Shown: positions 17,556 through 25,182 of the stretch, piece after piece
How positions within the stretch are numbered: position 1 is the first letter of the stretch
Layout of the letters: every line of letters begins with the position of its first letter
Assembly: GCA_050329975.1 (NCBI GenBank)
Contig: JBHJOG010000207.1
Location: forward strand, 1-64,000
DNA: 64,000 nt
Origin: CALKHQ01 sp050329975
GTDB lineage: Bacteria; Pseudomonadota; Alphaproteobacteria; CALKHQ01
Direction: 5' to 3'
The notes under the pieces: model-generated
Told to the model about the DNA's origin: nothing
Seen by the model: the letters and a program-made list of their open reading frames with translations, nothing else
The model's database searches: none
Made by a program: the position numbers and the translations under genes

Positions 17556-18908
17556 ATGAATTTGCACGCCCTCATGGCCGCCCGTGCCGACCGTCCCGTC
17601 CGGGTCGGGCTCATCGGTGCCGGCAAGTTCGGCGCCATGTTCCTGGCCCAGGTACCGTTCATGCCGGGCCTGCATGTGGCCGCGATCGCCGACCTGCGGC
17701 CGGACGGCGTGCGCGCGCGGCTGAAGGCGGTCGGCTGGGACGAGGCGCGCGGCCAGGCTGCGGACCTGGACGCCGCGCTGGCCACCGGCGGGACCTGGAT
17801 CGGCGACGACGCTATGGCGATGATCGCGTCCGAACCGATCGAGATCGTGATCGACGCCACCGGCGACCCAGCTTCCGGCATCGCTCACGCGCTCGCCTGC
17901 TTCGAACACGGCAAGCACCTGATCATGGTCAATGTGGAGGCGGACGCGCTGGCCGGGCCGCTGCTGGCGGAGCGGGCACGGCAGGCGGGGGTGCTCTACT
18001 CGCTCGCCTATGGCGACCAGCCGGCGCTGATCTGCGAGCAGGTGGACTGGGCGCGGGCCTGCGGCATGCGCGTGGTGGCGGCTGGCAAGGGCACCCGCTA
18101 CCGGCCGGAATTCCACGGCTCCACCCCCGACACGGTCTGGGGCTATTACGGGCTGACGCCGGAGCAGGCCCAGGCGGCCGGCATGAACCCGAAGATGTTC
18201 AACTCCTTTCTCGACGGCACCAAGTCGGGCATCGAGATGGCGGCGGTGGCCAACGCCACCGGGCTGACCCCCAGCCCCGGCGGGCTGAAGTTCCAGCCCT
18301 GCGGTGTGCATGACATCGCGCGGATGCTGCGGCCAGCGGAGGTGGGCGGCATCCTGCACCATGCCGGCCAGGTCGAGGTGATCTCCAGCGACGAATTCGA
18401 CGGCCGCGCGGTGGTGGGCGACCTGCGCTGGGGCGTCTATGTGGTGATCGAGGGCCCAAGCGACTACGCCGCCCGCTGCTTCGGGGAGTACGGCATGATC
18501 ACCGATCCGACGGGCCGCTACACGGCGCTCTGGCGCCCCTACCACATGATCGGGCTCGAGCTCGGCGTCTCTGTCGCCAGCATCGCCGCCCGCGGCGAGG
18601 CGACGGGCGCGGCGCGGCAGTGGCTGGGCGATGTGGTGGCGACCGCCAAGCGCGACCTCGCACCGGGCGAAGAGCTGGATGGGGAGGGCGGCTACACCGT
18701 CTGGGGCCGGCTCTATCCGGCGGAGCGGTCGCTGGCCATCGGCGGCCTGCCGATCGGGCTGGCCGACAGGGCGCGGCTGCTGCATCCGGTCCAGGCCGGC
18801 CAGCCGGTCCGCTGGTCCGATGTGGCGCTGGACGCGGAGCAGCCGGCGGTCGCCCTGCGCCGCGAGATGGAGCGCGCCTACGCGCCGCAGGCGGACGCGG
18901 CGGAGTAA
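17556..18908 (+). CDS. SAF-domain homoserine-dehydrogenase-like oxidoreductase
   Basis: This 450-residue protein has an N-terminal Rossmann fold (VGLIGAGKFGAMF) followed by a homoserine-dehydrogenase-like core with IVIDATGDPASG and NVEADALAGPLL. A C-terminal SAF-like module at about residues 350-430 contains YTVWGRLYPAERSL. This is the arrangement of the predicted homoserine dehydrogenase group COG4091, for which I know no firm reaction. AAGGA precedes the start. It is probably co-transcribed with the upstream dioxygenase, and the pair may process an amino-acid or sugar-acid derivative. Confidence 0.85.
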   Translation: MNLHALMAARADRPVRVGLIGAGKFGAMFLAQVPFMPGLHVAAIADLRPDGVRARLKAVGWDEARGQAADLDAALATGGTWIGDDAMAMIASEPIEIVIDATGDPASGIAHALACFEHGKHLIMVNVEADALAGPLLAERARQAGVLYSLAYGDQPALICEQVDWARACGMRVVAAGKGTRYRPEFHGSTPDTVWGYYGLTPEQAQAAGMNPKMFNSFLDGTKSGIEMAAVANATGLTPSPGGLKFQPCGVHDIARMLRPAEVGGILHHAGQVEVISSDEFDGRAVVGDLRWGVYVVIEGPSDYAARCFGEYGMITDPTGRYTALWRPYHMIGLELGVSVASIAARGEATGAARQWLGDVVATAKRDLAPGEELDGEGGYTVWGRLYPAERSLAIGGLPIGLADRARLLHPVQAGQPVRWSDVALDAEQPAVALRREMERAYAPQADAAE

Positions 18909-18980
18909 AGCCCCTTGACCTCAGCTTAGCTTGAGCTTGTAGCCTGCGGCCCTTCGAACCACGCAGGAGGACCGCCGACG

Positions 18981-19331
18981 ATGGGCAAGCCGCAACACGA
19001 GGCCGGGGCAGAACGCATGCCGGTCACTGTCATCAACGTATTCACGCCGAGGCCGGGAAGACTCGAGGACCTCGTCGCCGTGCAGCAGGCTGCGCTGCCG
19101 GGATTCCGCGGCCGGGTCCCGGGGTTGCTAGGCAGCCGCTTCTACCGGGCGCTGGACGGGCGGAACGCGGTGCTGGTCAGCGTGTTCGAGACGCCGGACG
19201 ACTTTCAGCAGTTCCGCGGGTCCGATCTGTTCGCCGCTCATCGCGACCGGATCTCGCCCCTGCTGGAGGGAACGAACCCGGGGCTCTACGAACTGGTGTA
19301 CGAGGCAGGGGAGGGTGCGGCTGCCGGCTGA
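18981..19331 (+). CDS. antibiotic-biosynthesis-monooxygenase (ABM) family protein
   Basis: This 116-residue protein has one ferredoxin-like ABM domain, recognisable from VTVINVFTPRPGRLEDLVAV at its start, a GFRGRVPGLLGSRFYRALDG turn and VLVSVFETPDDFQQFRGS. Members include haem-degrading enzymes, quinol monooxygenases and non-catalytic dimers. AGGAGG lies ten bases before the chosen ATG, so the longer N-terminus is kept. It lies 72 bases after the dehydrogenase gene and may belong to the same transcript. The function is not determined. Confidence 0.8.
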   Translation: MGKPQHEAGAERMPVTVINVFTPRPGRLEDLVAVQQAALPGFRGRVPGLLGSRFYRALDGRNAVLVSVFETPDDFQQFRGSDLFAAHRDRISPLLEGTNPGLYELVYEAGEGAAAG

Positions 19332-19333
19332 GT

Positions 19334-19348
19334 GTCGCCTGCGGCGAC
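19334..19348. terminator. short GC hairpin between convergent genes
   Basis: GTCGCC and GGCGAC form a six-base-pair stem with a three-base loop between the ABM gene and the convergent PAS gene. There is no U-tract. The call is weak. Confidence 0.3.
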
Positions 19349-19351
19349 TGT

Positions 19352-19897
19352 TCAGGCGACGGCGGGGGGGCGGATCGCGATCCGTTCGATCACCCCGAGG
19401 ATGACGGACCGGCCGGCCCTGCGGTCGATGAACGGGCAGTCGATCGATTCGATGTCCACCAGGTCCTTCCGGTCGTTGAGGATCGTCCCGCGCACCAGAT
19501 GGCAGCGGCCGGTATCGGCGACCCGCTCGTAGTGGCTGGTGAGCGCTAGGGCGCTGTCCGGGCTGCAGATCTCAGCGACCGGCCCCGTCGCCTTGCAGTG
19601 CGGGAAGACCTCGTGCATGGCCTCGCCCCGGATGGCGAACACCCAGTCGGCAGGGGCGCGACGCTTGACCAGGTAGAGGTGGGCGACAACCGTCCTGTGC
19701 TCGGTCACGTCGAAGCACGACCAGTCGGGCGGCAAGCCGCCGGCGACGGCGTTCCACCAGTCGAAGAGGTGGCGGACCTTCCGGCTGACGCAATCGAGTG
19801 CCCCGTCCAGGCGATGGACGGCCGCGCCCCTCAGCGGCGTCAGGCTGGGGCTGCCGGCATCCGGGTGGCTGCGCTCGCGGTTGAGAGGGACGTTCAT
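19352..19897 (-). CDS. PAS-domain protein (PAS_5 type)
   Basis: This 181-residue protein contains one PAS-like domain. The early LFDWWNAVAGGLPPDWSCFD and later WVFAIRGEAMHEVF segments are typical of the PAS_5 family found in many alphaproteobacteria, which mostly stand alone without an output domain. It may bind a ligand or partner, but its function is unknown. It diverges from pdxY with a start lying only a base from a small rightward frame. Confidence 0.8.
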   Translation of the reverse strand: MNVPLNRERSHPDAGSPSLTPLRGAAVHRLDGALDCVSRKVRHLFDWWNAVAGGLPPDWSCFDVTEHRTVVAHLYLVKRRAPADWVFAIRGEAMHEVFPHCKATGPVAEICSPDSALALTSHYERVADTGRCHLVRGTILNDRKDLVDIESIDCPFIDRRAGRSVILGVIERIAIRPPAVA

Positions 19898-20069
19898 GGA
19901 GCGACGCTATCACGGGTGCGTTAAGGAATTCCTCGAAGCGCGCGGGCGGTTCACTGCCGACCGGGTTGCCGCGACCGGCGAATTGGTCCAGAACCCGCGG
20001 CAGGTCGCAGCAGGCCTTTCCGAGGCCGAGTCCGGCCTCCTCTTGCTCCACGGTGACGCGTTTCGATGA
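19896..20069 (+). CDS. possible small protein coupled to pdxY
   Basis: This 57-residue frame opens with an ATG preceded by GAGAGG and closes in an ATGA overlap with the pdxY start, an arrangement typical of translational coupling. The product (MERRYHGCVKEFLEARGR at its start) matches no family I know. It overlaps the start of the divergent PAS gene by two bases. It could be a leader peptide controlling pdxY or a chance frame in GC-rich DNA. Confidence 0.3.
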   Translation: MERRYHGCVKEFLEARGRFTADRVAATGELVQNPRQVAAGLSEAESGLLLLHGDAFR

Positions 20070-20938
20070 GCCAGCAGGCAATCCTGTCCATCCAGTCCCA
20101 TGTCGCCTACGGCCATGTCGGCAATGCGGCGGCGGTGTTCCCGCTGCAGCGGCTGGGGTTCGAGGTGTGGCCGATCCACACGGTGATGTTCTCCAACCAT
20201 ACGGGCTATCCGACCTTCCGCGGACCGGTGTTCAGCCCCGACGACCTGGGCTCGGTGTTCCAGGGGATCTTCGAGCGCGGCGTGCTGCCCGGCTGCGCTG
20301 CCGTGCTCAGCGGCTACATGGGAACGTCGGCCCTGGGGGAGGTCATCCTGGATGCCGTCCGCCGGGTGCAGGCCGCCAACCCGCGCGCGCTCTATTGCTG
20401 CGATCCTGTGATGGGGGATGTGGATGGCGGCCTCTACGTCCGGGAAGGCATTCCCGAGTTCATGCTCAATCATGCCGTGCCGGCGGCAACGATCGTAACG
20501 CCGAACCAGTTCGAGCTCGGGCTGCTGACCGGGCACGACACGGCCACCCTGACCCACGTCCTCGCCGCAGCGAACCTGTTGCTCGGGCTCGGCCCGCGGC
20601 TGGTGCTGGTGACGAGCCTGGTGCGCGAGGAGGCACCCGACGATTCGATCGAGATGCTGCTGGTGGCGCAGGAGGGTGCGTGGCTTCTGGGAACCCCGCG
20701 CCTGCCCCTCGCGGTCGCGCCGAACGGGTCGGGCGACGCGACCGCGGCGCTGTTCCTGGCCAACGTCTTGCGCTTCGGCGCGCCGCAGGCCGCGCTCGAG
20801 GCGACGGCGGACGCGATCTACGCCGTCTTCGAGGCCACCGCTGCGGCAGGGACCCGCGAACTGCAACTGATCGCCGCCCAGGAGGCGATCGCAGCGTCGC
20901 GGCCGGGCGGCCGCTTCCTGGCCGAACGGGTCGGCTGA
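20066..20938 (+). CDS. pdxY: pyridoxal kinase
   Basis: This 290-residue ribokinase-fold enzyme phosphorylates pyridoxal with ATP in vitamin B6 salvage. Signatures are SIQSHVAYGHVGNAAAVFPL at the N-terminus, VMFSNHTGYPTFRGP, CDPVMGD, TPNQFELGLLTG and the anion-hole motif NGSGDATAA. Length and motif set fit PdxY rather than the HMP kinase ThiD/PdxK. Its start overlaps a small upstream frame in ATGA. It ends 10 bases before a convergent lipoprotein gene. Confidence 0.94.
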   Translation: MSQQAILSIQSHVAYGHVGNAAAVFPLQRLGFEVWPIHTVMFSNHTGYPTFRGPVFSPDDLGSVFQGIFERGVLPGCAAVLSGYMGTSALGEVILDAVRRVQAANPRALYCCDPVMGDVDGGLYVREGIPEFMLNHAVPAATIVTPNQFELGLLTGHDTATLTHVLAAANLLLGLGPRLVLVTSLVREEAPDDSIEMLLVAQEGAWLLGTPRLPLAVAPNGSGDATAALFLANVLRFGAPQAALEATADAIYAVFEATAAAGTRELQLIAAQEAIAASRPGGRFLAERVG

Positions 20939-20948
20939 TCGGCCGGGA

Positions 20949-21419
20949 TCAGAACAGGCCCTCGAGGTCCGCGCGCGGCTGCGAGCCGGCCCAGTTCCAT
21001 GTGCCATCCCGGTTGCAGACCGTCACCACCAGTGCCTTCGGCTCAGCTGGATCCTCCAGGGTGAAGATGATCTCGCGGCAGCGGGTGACCTCGCCGAACT
21101 CACGGACAAGCTCGACGTTGCCGTACTTGCCGCCGCCTGCCCAGCCTATCACCTCGCCTGGCTTGGCATCGCCGGTGGCGCGCGCAATCGCCGCCTGCAG
21201 GGCTTCCGTCTGTTGCTGCTCGTAGACGCCCCATGCGGTAGAGGCGCTCCAGCTCGCGATCACGCCCGCCGCCAGCCCGATCAGCGGATTGCCGGTCGCC
21301 GTGCCGGCAGCGAGGCCGACCCCGAGGCCGGCGCCCTGCTGGGTCGATTCCTGGCCCAGGGAACAGGCCGACAGCAGGGCCAGAGACAGAAGCATGGAAC
21401 AGGATCGCAGGCGGATCAT
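20949..21419 (-). CDS. glycine-zipper lipoprotein
   Basis: This 156-residue protein has a short signal peptide and lipobox (LLSAC) followed by a Gly-rich stretch (GAGLGVGLAAGTATGNP) of the glycine-zipper type seen in outer-membrane lipoproteins of the 17-kDa antigen kind. The C-terminal part (CREIIFTLEDPAE, VCNRDGTWNW) resembles the surface-antigen domain of those proteins. It probably sits in the periplasm or outer membrane. It is the last gene of a leftward run with the TPR-glycosyltransferase and asd. Confidence 0.8.
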   Translation of the reverse strand: MIRLRSCSMLLSLALLSACSLGQESTQQGAGLGVGLAAGTATGNPLIGLAAGVIASWSASTAWGVYEQQQTEALQAAIARATGDAKPGEVIGWAGGGKYGNVELVREFGEVTRCREIIFTLEDPAEPKALVVTVCNRDGTWNWAGSQPRADLEGLF

Positions 21420-21473
21420 GATCGGGTACTCGTTCTGCTTCAGGGGCGCAGGGTAGAGGTCGCCGGGGCCGGT

Positions 21474-22889
21474 TCAGTTCCCGTCGGCAGGTGGCCAGTG
21501 TCCCTCCGCCTTGGCTGCGACAGCCGCCGCAAGCGCCGTCCGCGCCCTGGCGAACACCTCTGCCCATTCCCCCGGCACCTGCTGGCGGAACAGCCGCATC
21601 GAGGGGTACCAGGGGGTCCGATCGCTGTCGACCGGGTAGATCCAGTAAGGATGGTAGGGCAGCAGGTTCCAGACCGGGCGGCCGAGAGAACCGCACAGGT
21701 GGGCAACCGAACTGTCGGTCATGATCACCAGGTCGAGCATCTCGATCGCGGCGGCGGTCTCGGCGAAGTCGTCCACACGGGTCCCGATATCGAGAATCAC
21801 AGCATCGGCGCCCGAGGCGACGAGGTCGCCCTCGCGCGGACCCTTCTGCAGGCTGTAGAGCTGGACGCCGGGCACGGTCCCGAGCGGCAGGAACTGCTCG
21901 AGGGAGACCGCCCGCTTCGCGTTGCCCTTGAAGGTGACGCTGCCGGACCAGACGATGCCGACCTTGAAGCGGTCGCCGCCCGGGGCGATCAGAGGGGCGA
22001 CGCGCGCGCGCGCTGCTTCCGGCACGGTCAGCGCCACGGGGGCGCCCGGCGCCATCACGTCGGCGCCGAGGATCCGCGGCAGCGTCATCAGCGAGCAATG
22101 GGTGTCGAAGGCCTCAAACCGCTCCTCGGATGCGACCAGCCGGGAGACGCCGGGACACCCCTGGAGCAGCCGGCGCAGCGGGGGCTTGCATTCCAGGACG
22201 ACGACCGCCTCCTGCTCCACCAGCTGCGGCAGGAAGCGCAGCGCCATCAGCGTGTCGCCGTAGCCCTGTTCGGGATGCAGGTAGATGGTCTTGCCCGCCA
22301 ACGGCTCGCCGTTCCATTCCGGCTGGGGATAGCTGCGCGGCTTGACCTCGCCGGTCTGCCGACGGGCCTCGTAGTCGCGCCAGCCATCGCGGCTGCGTCC
22401 GAGGTGAAGCAGGATCAGGGACCGGTCCCAGCGATAGGTCGGGTTGTCGGGCTTGCGGGCGACGAGGGTGTCCAGTTGGGTCAGCGCCTCCTCGAACCGC
22501 GTCGCCTCGCGCAGGGCAACCGCGTAGTTGTGTCGGCCGCGGTCGTCGTCGGGATCGCGGGCGACCACCGCCTGCTGCAGCGCGAGCGCCTCGTCGAGAC
22601 GGTCCATGTCTTTCAGCACGTTGCCGAGGTTGCCCATCGCCGCCACGTCGTCCGGCGCCAGCTCCAGCGCCCGGCGATAGCAGATCTCGGCGGCCGCAAA
22701 CGCCTTCCGCTCGCGCAGCGCCACGCCGAGGTTGCACCAGATGCCGCTGTCCTGCGGCCGCACGGCGAGGTAGCGGCGGTAGAGCGGGATCGCCTGCTCG
22801 GTCCTACCGCCCTGGTGCAGCCGGATGGCGTCGGCGCGGACGGCAGCCAGGGGATCGGCCCCACCGGCAGCCGCCCCATTGTCCTTCAT
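21474..22889 (-). CDS. TPR protein with GT9-like glycosyltransferase domain
   Basis: This 471-residue protein starts with about five tetratricopeptide repeats (residues about 15-185, e.g. NLGVALRERKAFAAAEICYR). A domain resembling ADP-heptose:LPS heptosyltransferases follows, with YGDTLMALRFLPQLV, FKVGIVWSGS and TDSSVAHLCGSLGRPVWNLL. TPR-GT proteins of this kind often occur near polysaccharide or flagellin-modification genes in alphaproteobacteria. It begins 25 bases after asd and probably shares its transcript. Donor sugar and acceptor are unknown. Confidence 0.85.
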   Translation of the reverse strand: MKDNGAAAGGADPLAAVRADAIRLHQGGRTEQAIPLYRRYLAVRPQDSGIWCNLGVALRERKAFAAAEICYRRALELAPDDVAAMGNLGNVLKDMDRLDEALALQQAVVARDPDDDRGRHNYAVALREATRFEEALTQLDTLVARKPDNPTYRWDRSLILLHLGRSRDGWRDYEARRQTGEVKPRSYPQPEWNGEPLAGKTIYLHPEQGYGDTLMALRFLPQLVEQEAVVVLECKPPLRRLLQGCPGVSRLVASEERFEAFDTHCSLMTLPRILGADVMAPGAPVALTVPEAARARVAPLIAPGGDRFKVGIVWSGSVTFKGNAKRAVSLEQFLPLGTVPGVQLYSLQKGPREGDLVASGADAVILDIGTRVDDFAETAAAIEMLDLVIMTDSSVAHLCGSLGRPVWNLLPYHPYWIYPVDSDRTPWYPSMRLFRQQVPGEWAEVFARARTALAAAVAAKAEGHWPPADGN

Positions 22890-22914
22890 GGCTGTCGGGC
22901 CCTCGGGCGAAGCT

Positions 22915-23940
22915 TCAAGCGGCCGCGCGGAGGTAGTCGCGGGTCAGCAGCTCGGCGATCTGCACCGCGTTGGTCGCCGCACCCTTGCGCAGGTTGTCGG
23001 CGACGATCCACATCGAGAGGCCGTAGGGCACGGTCGGATCCTTGCGCAGGCGGCTGACAAAGACCTTGTCTTCGCCCGCAACCTCCGCCGGCGTGACGTA
23101 GCCTTCGTCGACCCGATGGTCGATGACGCCGGCGCCGTCGGCCTCGCGGATGGCCTCGCGCGCCGTGTCCTCGTCGATCGGGCGCGCGAATTCCACAGTT
23201 ACCGCCTCGGCATGACCGACGAACACCGGAACGCGCACGCAGGTCGCCTGCACCTTGATGTCGGGGTCGAGGATCTTGCGCGTCTCGACCGCCATCTTCC
23301 ACTCTTCCCTGGTCGAGCCGTCTTCCATGAAACTGTCGATGTGCGGGATCACATTGAAGGCGATCTGCTTGGTGAACAATTCCGGCTTGATCGGATCGTT
23401 GACGTAGACGCCGCGGGTCTGGGTGAACAGCTCGTCCATACCCGCCTTGCCGGCGCCGGAAACCGACTGGTAGGTGGCGACGACGATCCGGGTGATCTTG
23501 GCGAGGTCGTGCAACGGCTTCAGCGCCACCAGCATCTGGATGGTCGAGCAGTTGGGGTTGGCGATGATGCCGCGTTTGGCGTAGCCGCCGATCGCTTGCG
23601 GGTTCACTTCCGGCACGATCAGCGGCACGTCGGGGTCCATACGGAAATGGGACGTATTGTCGATCACCACTGCCCCGGCGCGCGCCGCACGCGGCGCATG
23701 CTCGGCCGAAATCTTCGAGCCCGGGGAGAACAGGGCGATGTCGATGCCCTTGAAGTCGAAGGTCGCCAGGTCGCGTGCGGTCAGGATCTGCTCGTCCCCG
23801 AAGGAGAGCTCCGTCCCGACCGACCGGCTCGAGGCCAGCGCAACCACCTCGTCGGCGGGAAACTCGCGGTCGGCGAGCGTGTTCAGCATCTCGCGGCCCA
23901 CATTGCCCGTGGCTCCGACGACTGCGACCCGATATCCCAT
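22915..23940 (-). CDS. asd: aspartate-semialdehyde dehydrogenase
   Basis: This 341-residue enzyme reduces aspartyl phosphate to the semialdehyde with NADPH, feeding lysine/diaminopimelate, threonine and methionine synthesis. The N-terminal VAVVGATGNVGREML binds NADP, the catalytic Cys131 lies in NPNCSTIQ, and YQSVSGAGKAGMDEL is a family signature. Length is normal. AGCAGGA precedes the ATG at 23940; a longer open frame upstream is not supported. It is the first gene of a leftward run and should be essential. Confidence 0.96.
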   Translation of the reverse strand: MGYRVAVVGATGNVGREMLNTLADREFPADEVVALASSRSVGTELSFGDEQILTARDLATFDFKGIDIALFSPGSKISAEHAPRAARAGAVVIDNTSHFRMDPDVPLIVPEVNPQAIGGYAKRGIIANPNCSTIQMLVALKPLHDLAKITRIVVATYQSVSGAGKAGMDELFTQTRGVYVNDPIKPELFTKQIAFNVIPHIDSFMEDGSTREEWKMAVETRKILDPDIKVQATCVRVPVFVGHAEAVTVEFARPIDEDTAREAIREADGAGVIDHRVDEGYVTPAEVAGEDKVFVSRLRKDPTVPYGLSMWIVADNLRKGAATNAVQIAELLTRDYLRAAA

Positions 23941-24185
23941 AGTCCTGCTCCAGTTCCGCGCCTTTCCGGCGCGCCATGACCGGCTCCGTCGCGTCGCGCC
24001 GCGTGAGGCGGAACCCTTCGCCGCTGCCGTCCGCGATGCTGGTGCGAAGCCCGCCGACGGTGGCATGATAGGCTGCGGACCGCCGGCAACGGCGTGTTAA
24101 GTAGAGGCTTTCCGCCGAAAGTTCAATGCGCCTCGTGCAGGCAGACCGCCGGGGTAGAAGCCCGGCGATACACAGGAGCAACCCG

Positions 24186-24524
24186 ATGGCGCGCCGCTGC
24201 TCATCCTATGGCGAGTTCTGGCCCGTTTACCTGCGCGAGCATTCTCGGCCGAGGACGCGCCTGATCCACTTCGTCGGCACCGGCGCCTCGCTGCTGGCCC
24301 TGATCGTCGCTCTGGCCACCCAGACCTGGTGGCTGCTGATCGTGGTGCCGATCGCCGGCTACGCACCGGCCTGGTATGCGCATTTCGTGGTCGAGCGCAA
24401 CCGGCCGGCCACGTTCACCCATCCGTTCTGGTCGCTGATCAGCGACTTCCGCATGTTCTTCCTATGGTGCGCAGGCCAGCTCGAACCGGAGCTCAGGCGC
24501 GCTGGCATCGTCAGCAATCCCTGA
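24186..24524 (+). CDS. DUF962 / Mpo1-like membrane protein
   Basis: This 112-residue protein has two close hydrophobic segments (GASLLALIVALATQTWWLLI onward) and the family motifs FWPVYLREHSRPRTRLIHF and AWYAHFVVERNRPATF, with conserved histidines that could bind a metal. The yeast relative Mpo1 is an Fe(II) dioxygenase in fatty-acid alpha-oxidation; whether bacterial members share that activity is not known to me. AGGAG eight bases before 24186 sets the start. It stands alone. Confidence 0.86.
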   Translation: MARRCSSYGEFWPVYLREHSRPRTRLIHFVGTGASLLALIVALATQTWWLLIVVPIAGYAPAWYAHFVVERNRPATFTHPFWSLISDFRMFFLWCAGQLEPELRRAGIVSNP

Positions 24525-24552
24525 TTGGTCGGGGTAAGATGTCGAATATTCG

Positions 24553-24570
24553 TGCCTCAGCGAGGCATTT
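24553..24570 (+). terminator. putative terminator after DUF962 gene
   Basis: TGCCTC and GAGGCA form a six-base-pair stem with a three-base loop, followed by TTT. It lies 29 bases after the stop. It is short and the T-run is weak. Confidence 0.4.
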
Positions 24571-24636
24571 CCGGCTATCATAGCTGGGCTGACTCAGACT
24601 AATTCCACGAACGTATCAAGTCATTGGGAGGGAAGA

Positions 24637-25122
24637 ATGAAGATTCGCACGTTGCGTGACGCGAGTACGGGGGTCCTGTTGCTTGCCGTTGCAGGCTTTG
24701 CTGCCGGCTGCCAGTCGACTCCGCCCGCCGCCGAATCCATGGCCGATGAGTCGATGGAGTCGATGGAGACGATGGCCGCGATGTCCATGGTTTCGGCGTC
24801 CGATCAGGCCGCAACCGACAGCATCGTCGTCGCCAGCGTCACTATGGAGTCCGCCGGTTTCGTCACCATCCACGCCAGCAATCCCGACGGATCGATGATC
24901 GCGCCGGACTCGATCGGCCATGTCGCGGTGCCGGCCGGCACCAGCGAGAACGTCGTGGTGCCGCTTGATACGCCGGTCGCGGCCGGTGACGTGGTCCATG
25001 TGATGCTGCACGAGGACACCGGCGAGATCGGAGTCTATGAGTTCAGGGCGGGCGCGACCGAGTTCGACCTGCCGGTGATGATGGACGGCCAGATGGTGAT
25101 GACGCCGATCACCATCCAGTAG
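24637..25122 (+). CDS. DUF7282-like lipoprotein, Met-rich
   Basis: This 161-residue protein has a signal peptide with a lipobox-like end (FAAGC), a Met-rich linker (about ten Met in MADESMESMETMAAMSMV and around it), and a beta-rich domain. That domain contains ASVTMESAGFVTIHASNPDG, a later VHVMLHEDTGEIGVYEF and DLPVM, as in DUF7282 domains. GGGAGG precedes the start. It is presumably anchored in the periplasm or outer membrane. Met-rich segments can bind copper, but nothing nearby supports that. Confidence 0.78.
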   Translation: MKIRTLRDASTGVLLLAVAGFAAGCQSTPPAAESMADESMESMETMAAMSMVSASDQAATDSIVVASVTMESAGFVTIHASNPDGSMIAPDSIGHVAVPAGTSENVVVPLDTPVAAGDVVHVMLHEDTGEIGVYEFRAGATEFDLPVMMDGQMVMTPITIQ

Positions 25123-25134
25123 CACGCCAGCCTC

Positions 25135-25164
25135 CTTGCGCCCGGCTCCCGTGCCGGGCGCAAG
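25135..25164. terminator. perfect hairpin between convergent genes
   Basis: CTTGCGCCCGGC and GCCGGGCGCAAG form a perfect 12-base-pair stem with a six-base loop. It lies 13 bases after the DUF7282 gene and 19 bases beyond the convergent tctA stop, so it can serve both. No clear T-run follows on either strand. Confidence 0.65.
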
Positions 25165-25182
25165 CCACCCCTCGACAGCGCC

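Noticed and set aside
16530..18785. Open frame of 751 codons on the minus strand
   Set aside because: Antisense to the dioxygenase and SAF-domain dehydrogenase, whose motifs and ribosome sites are clear.
21213..23057. Open frame of 614 codons on the plus strand
   Set aside because: Antisense to the TPR-glycosyltransferase; composition is that of a shadow.
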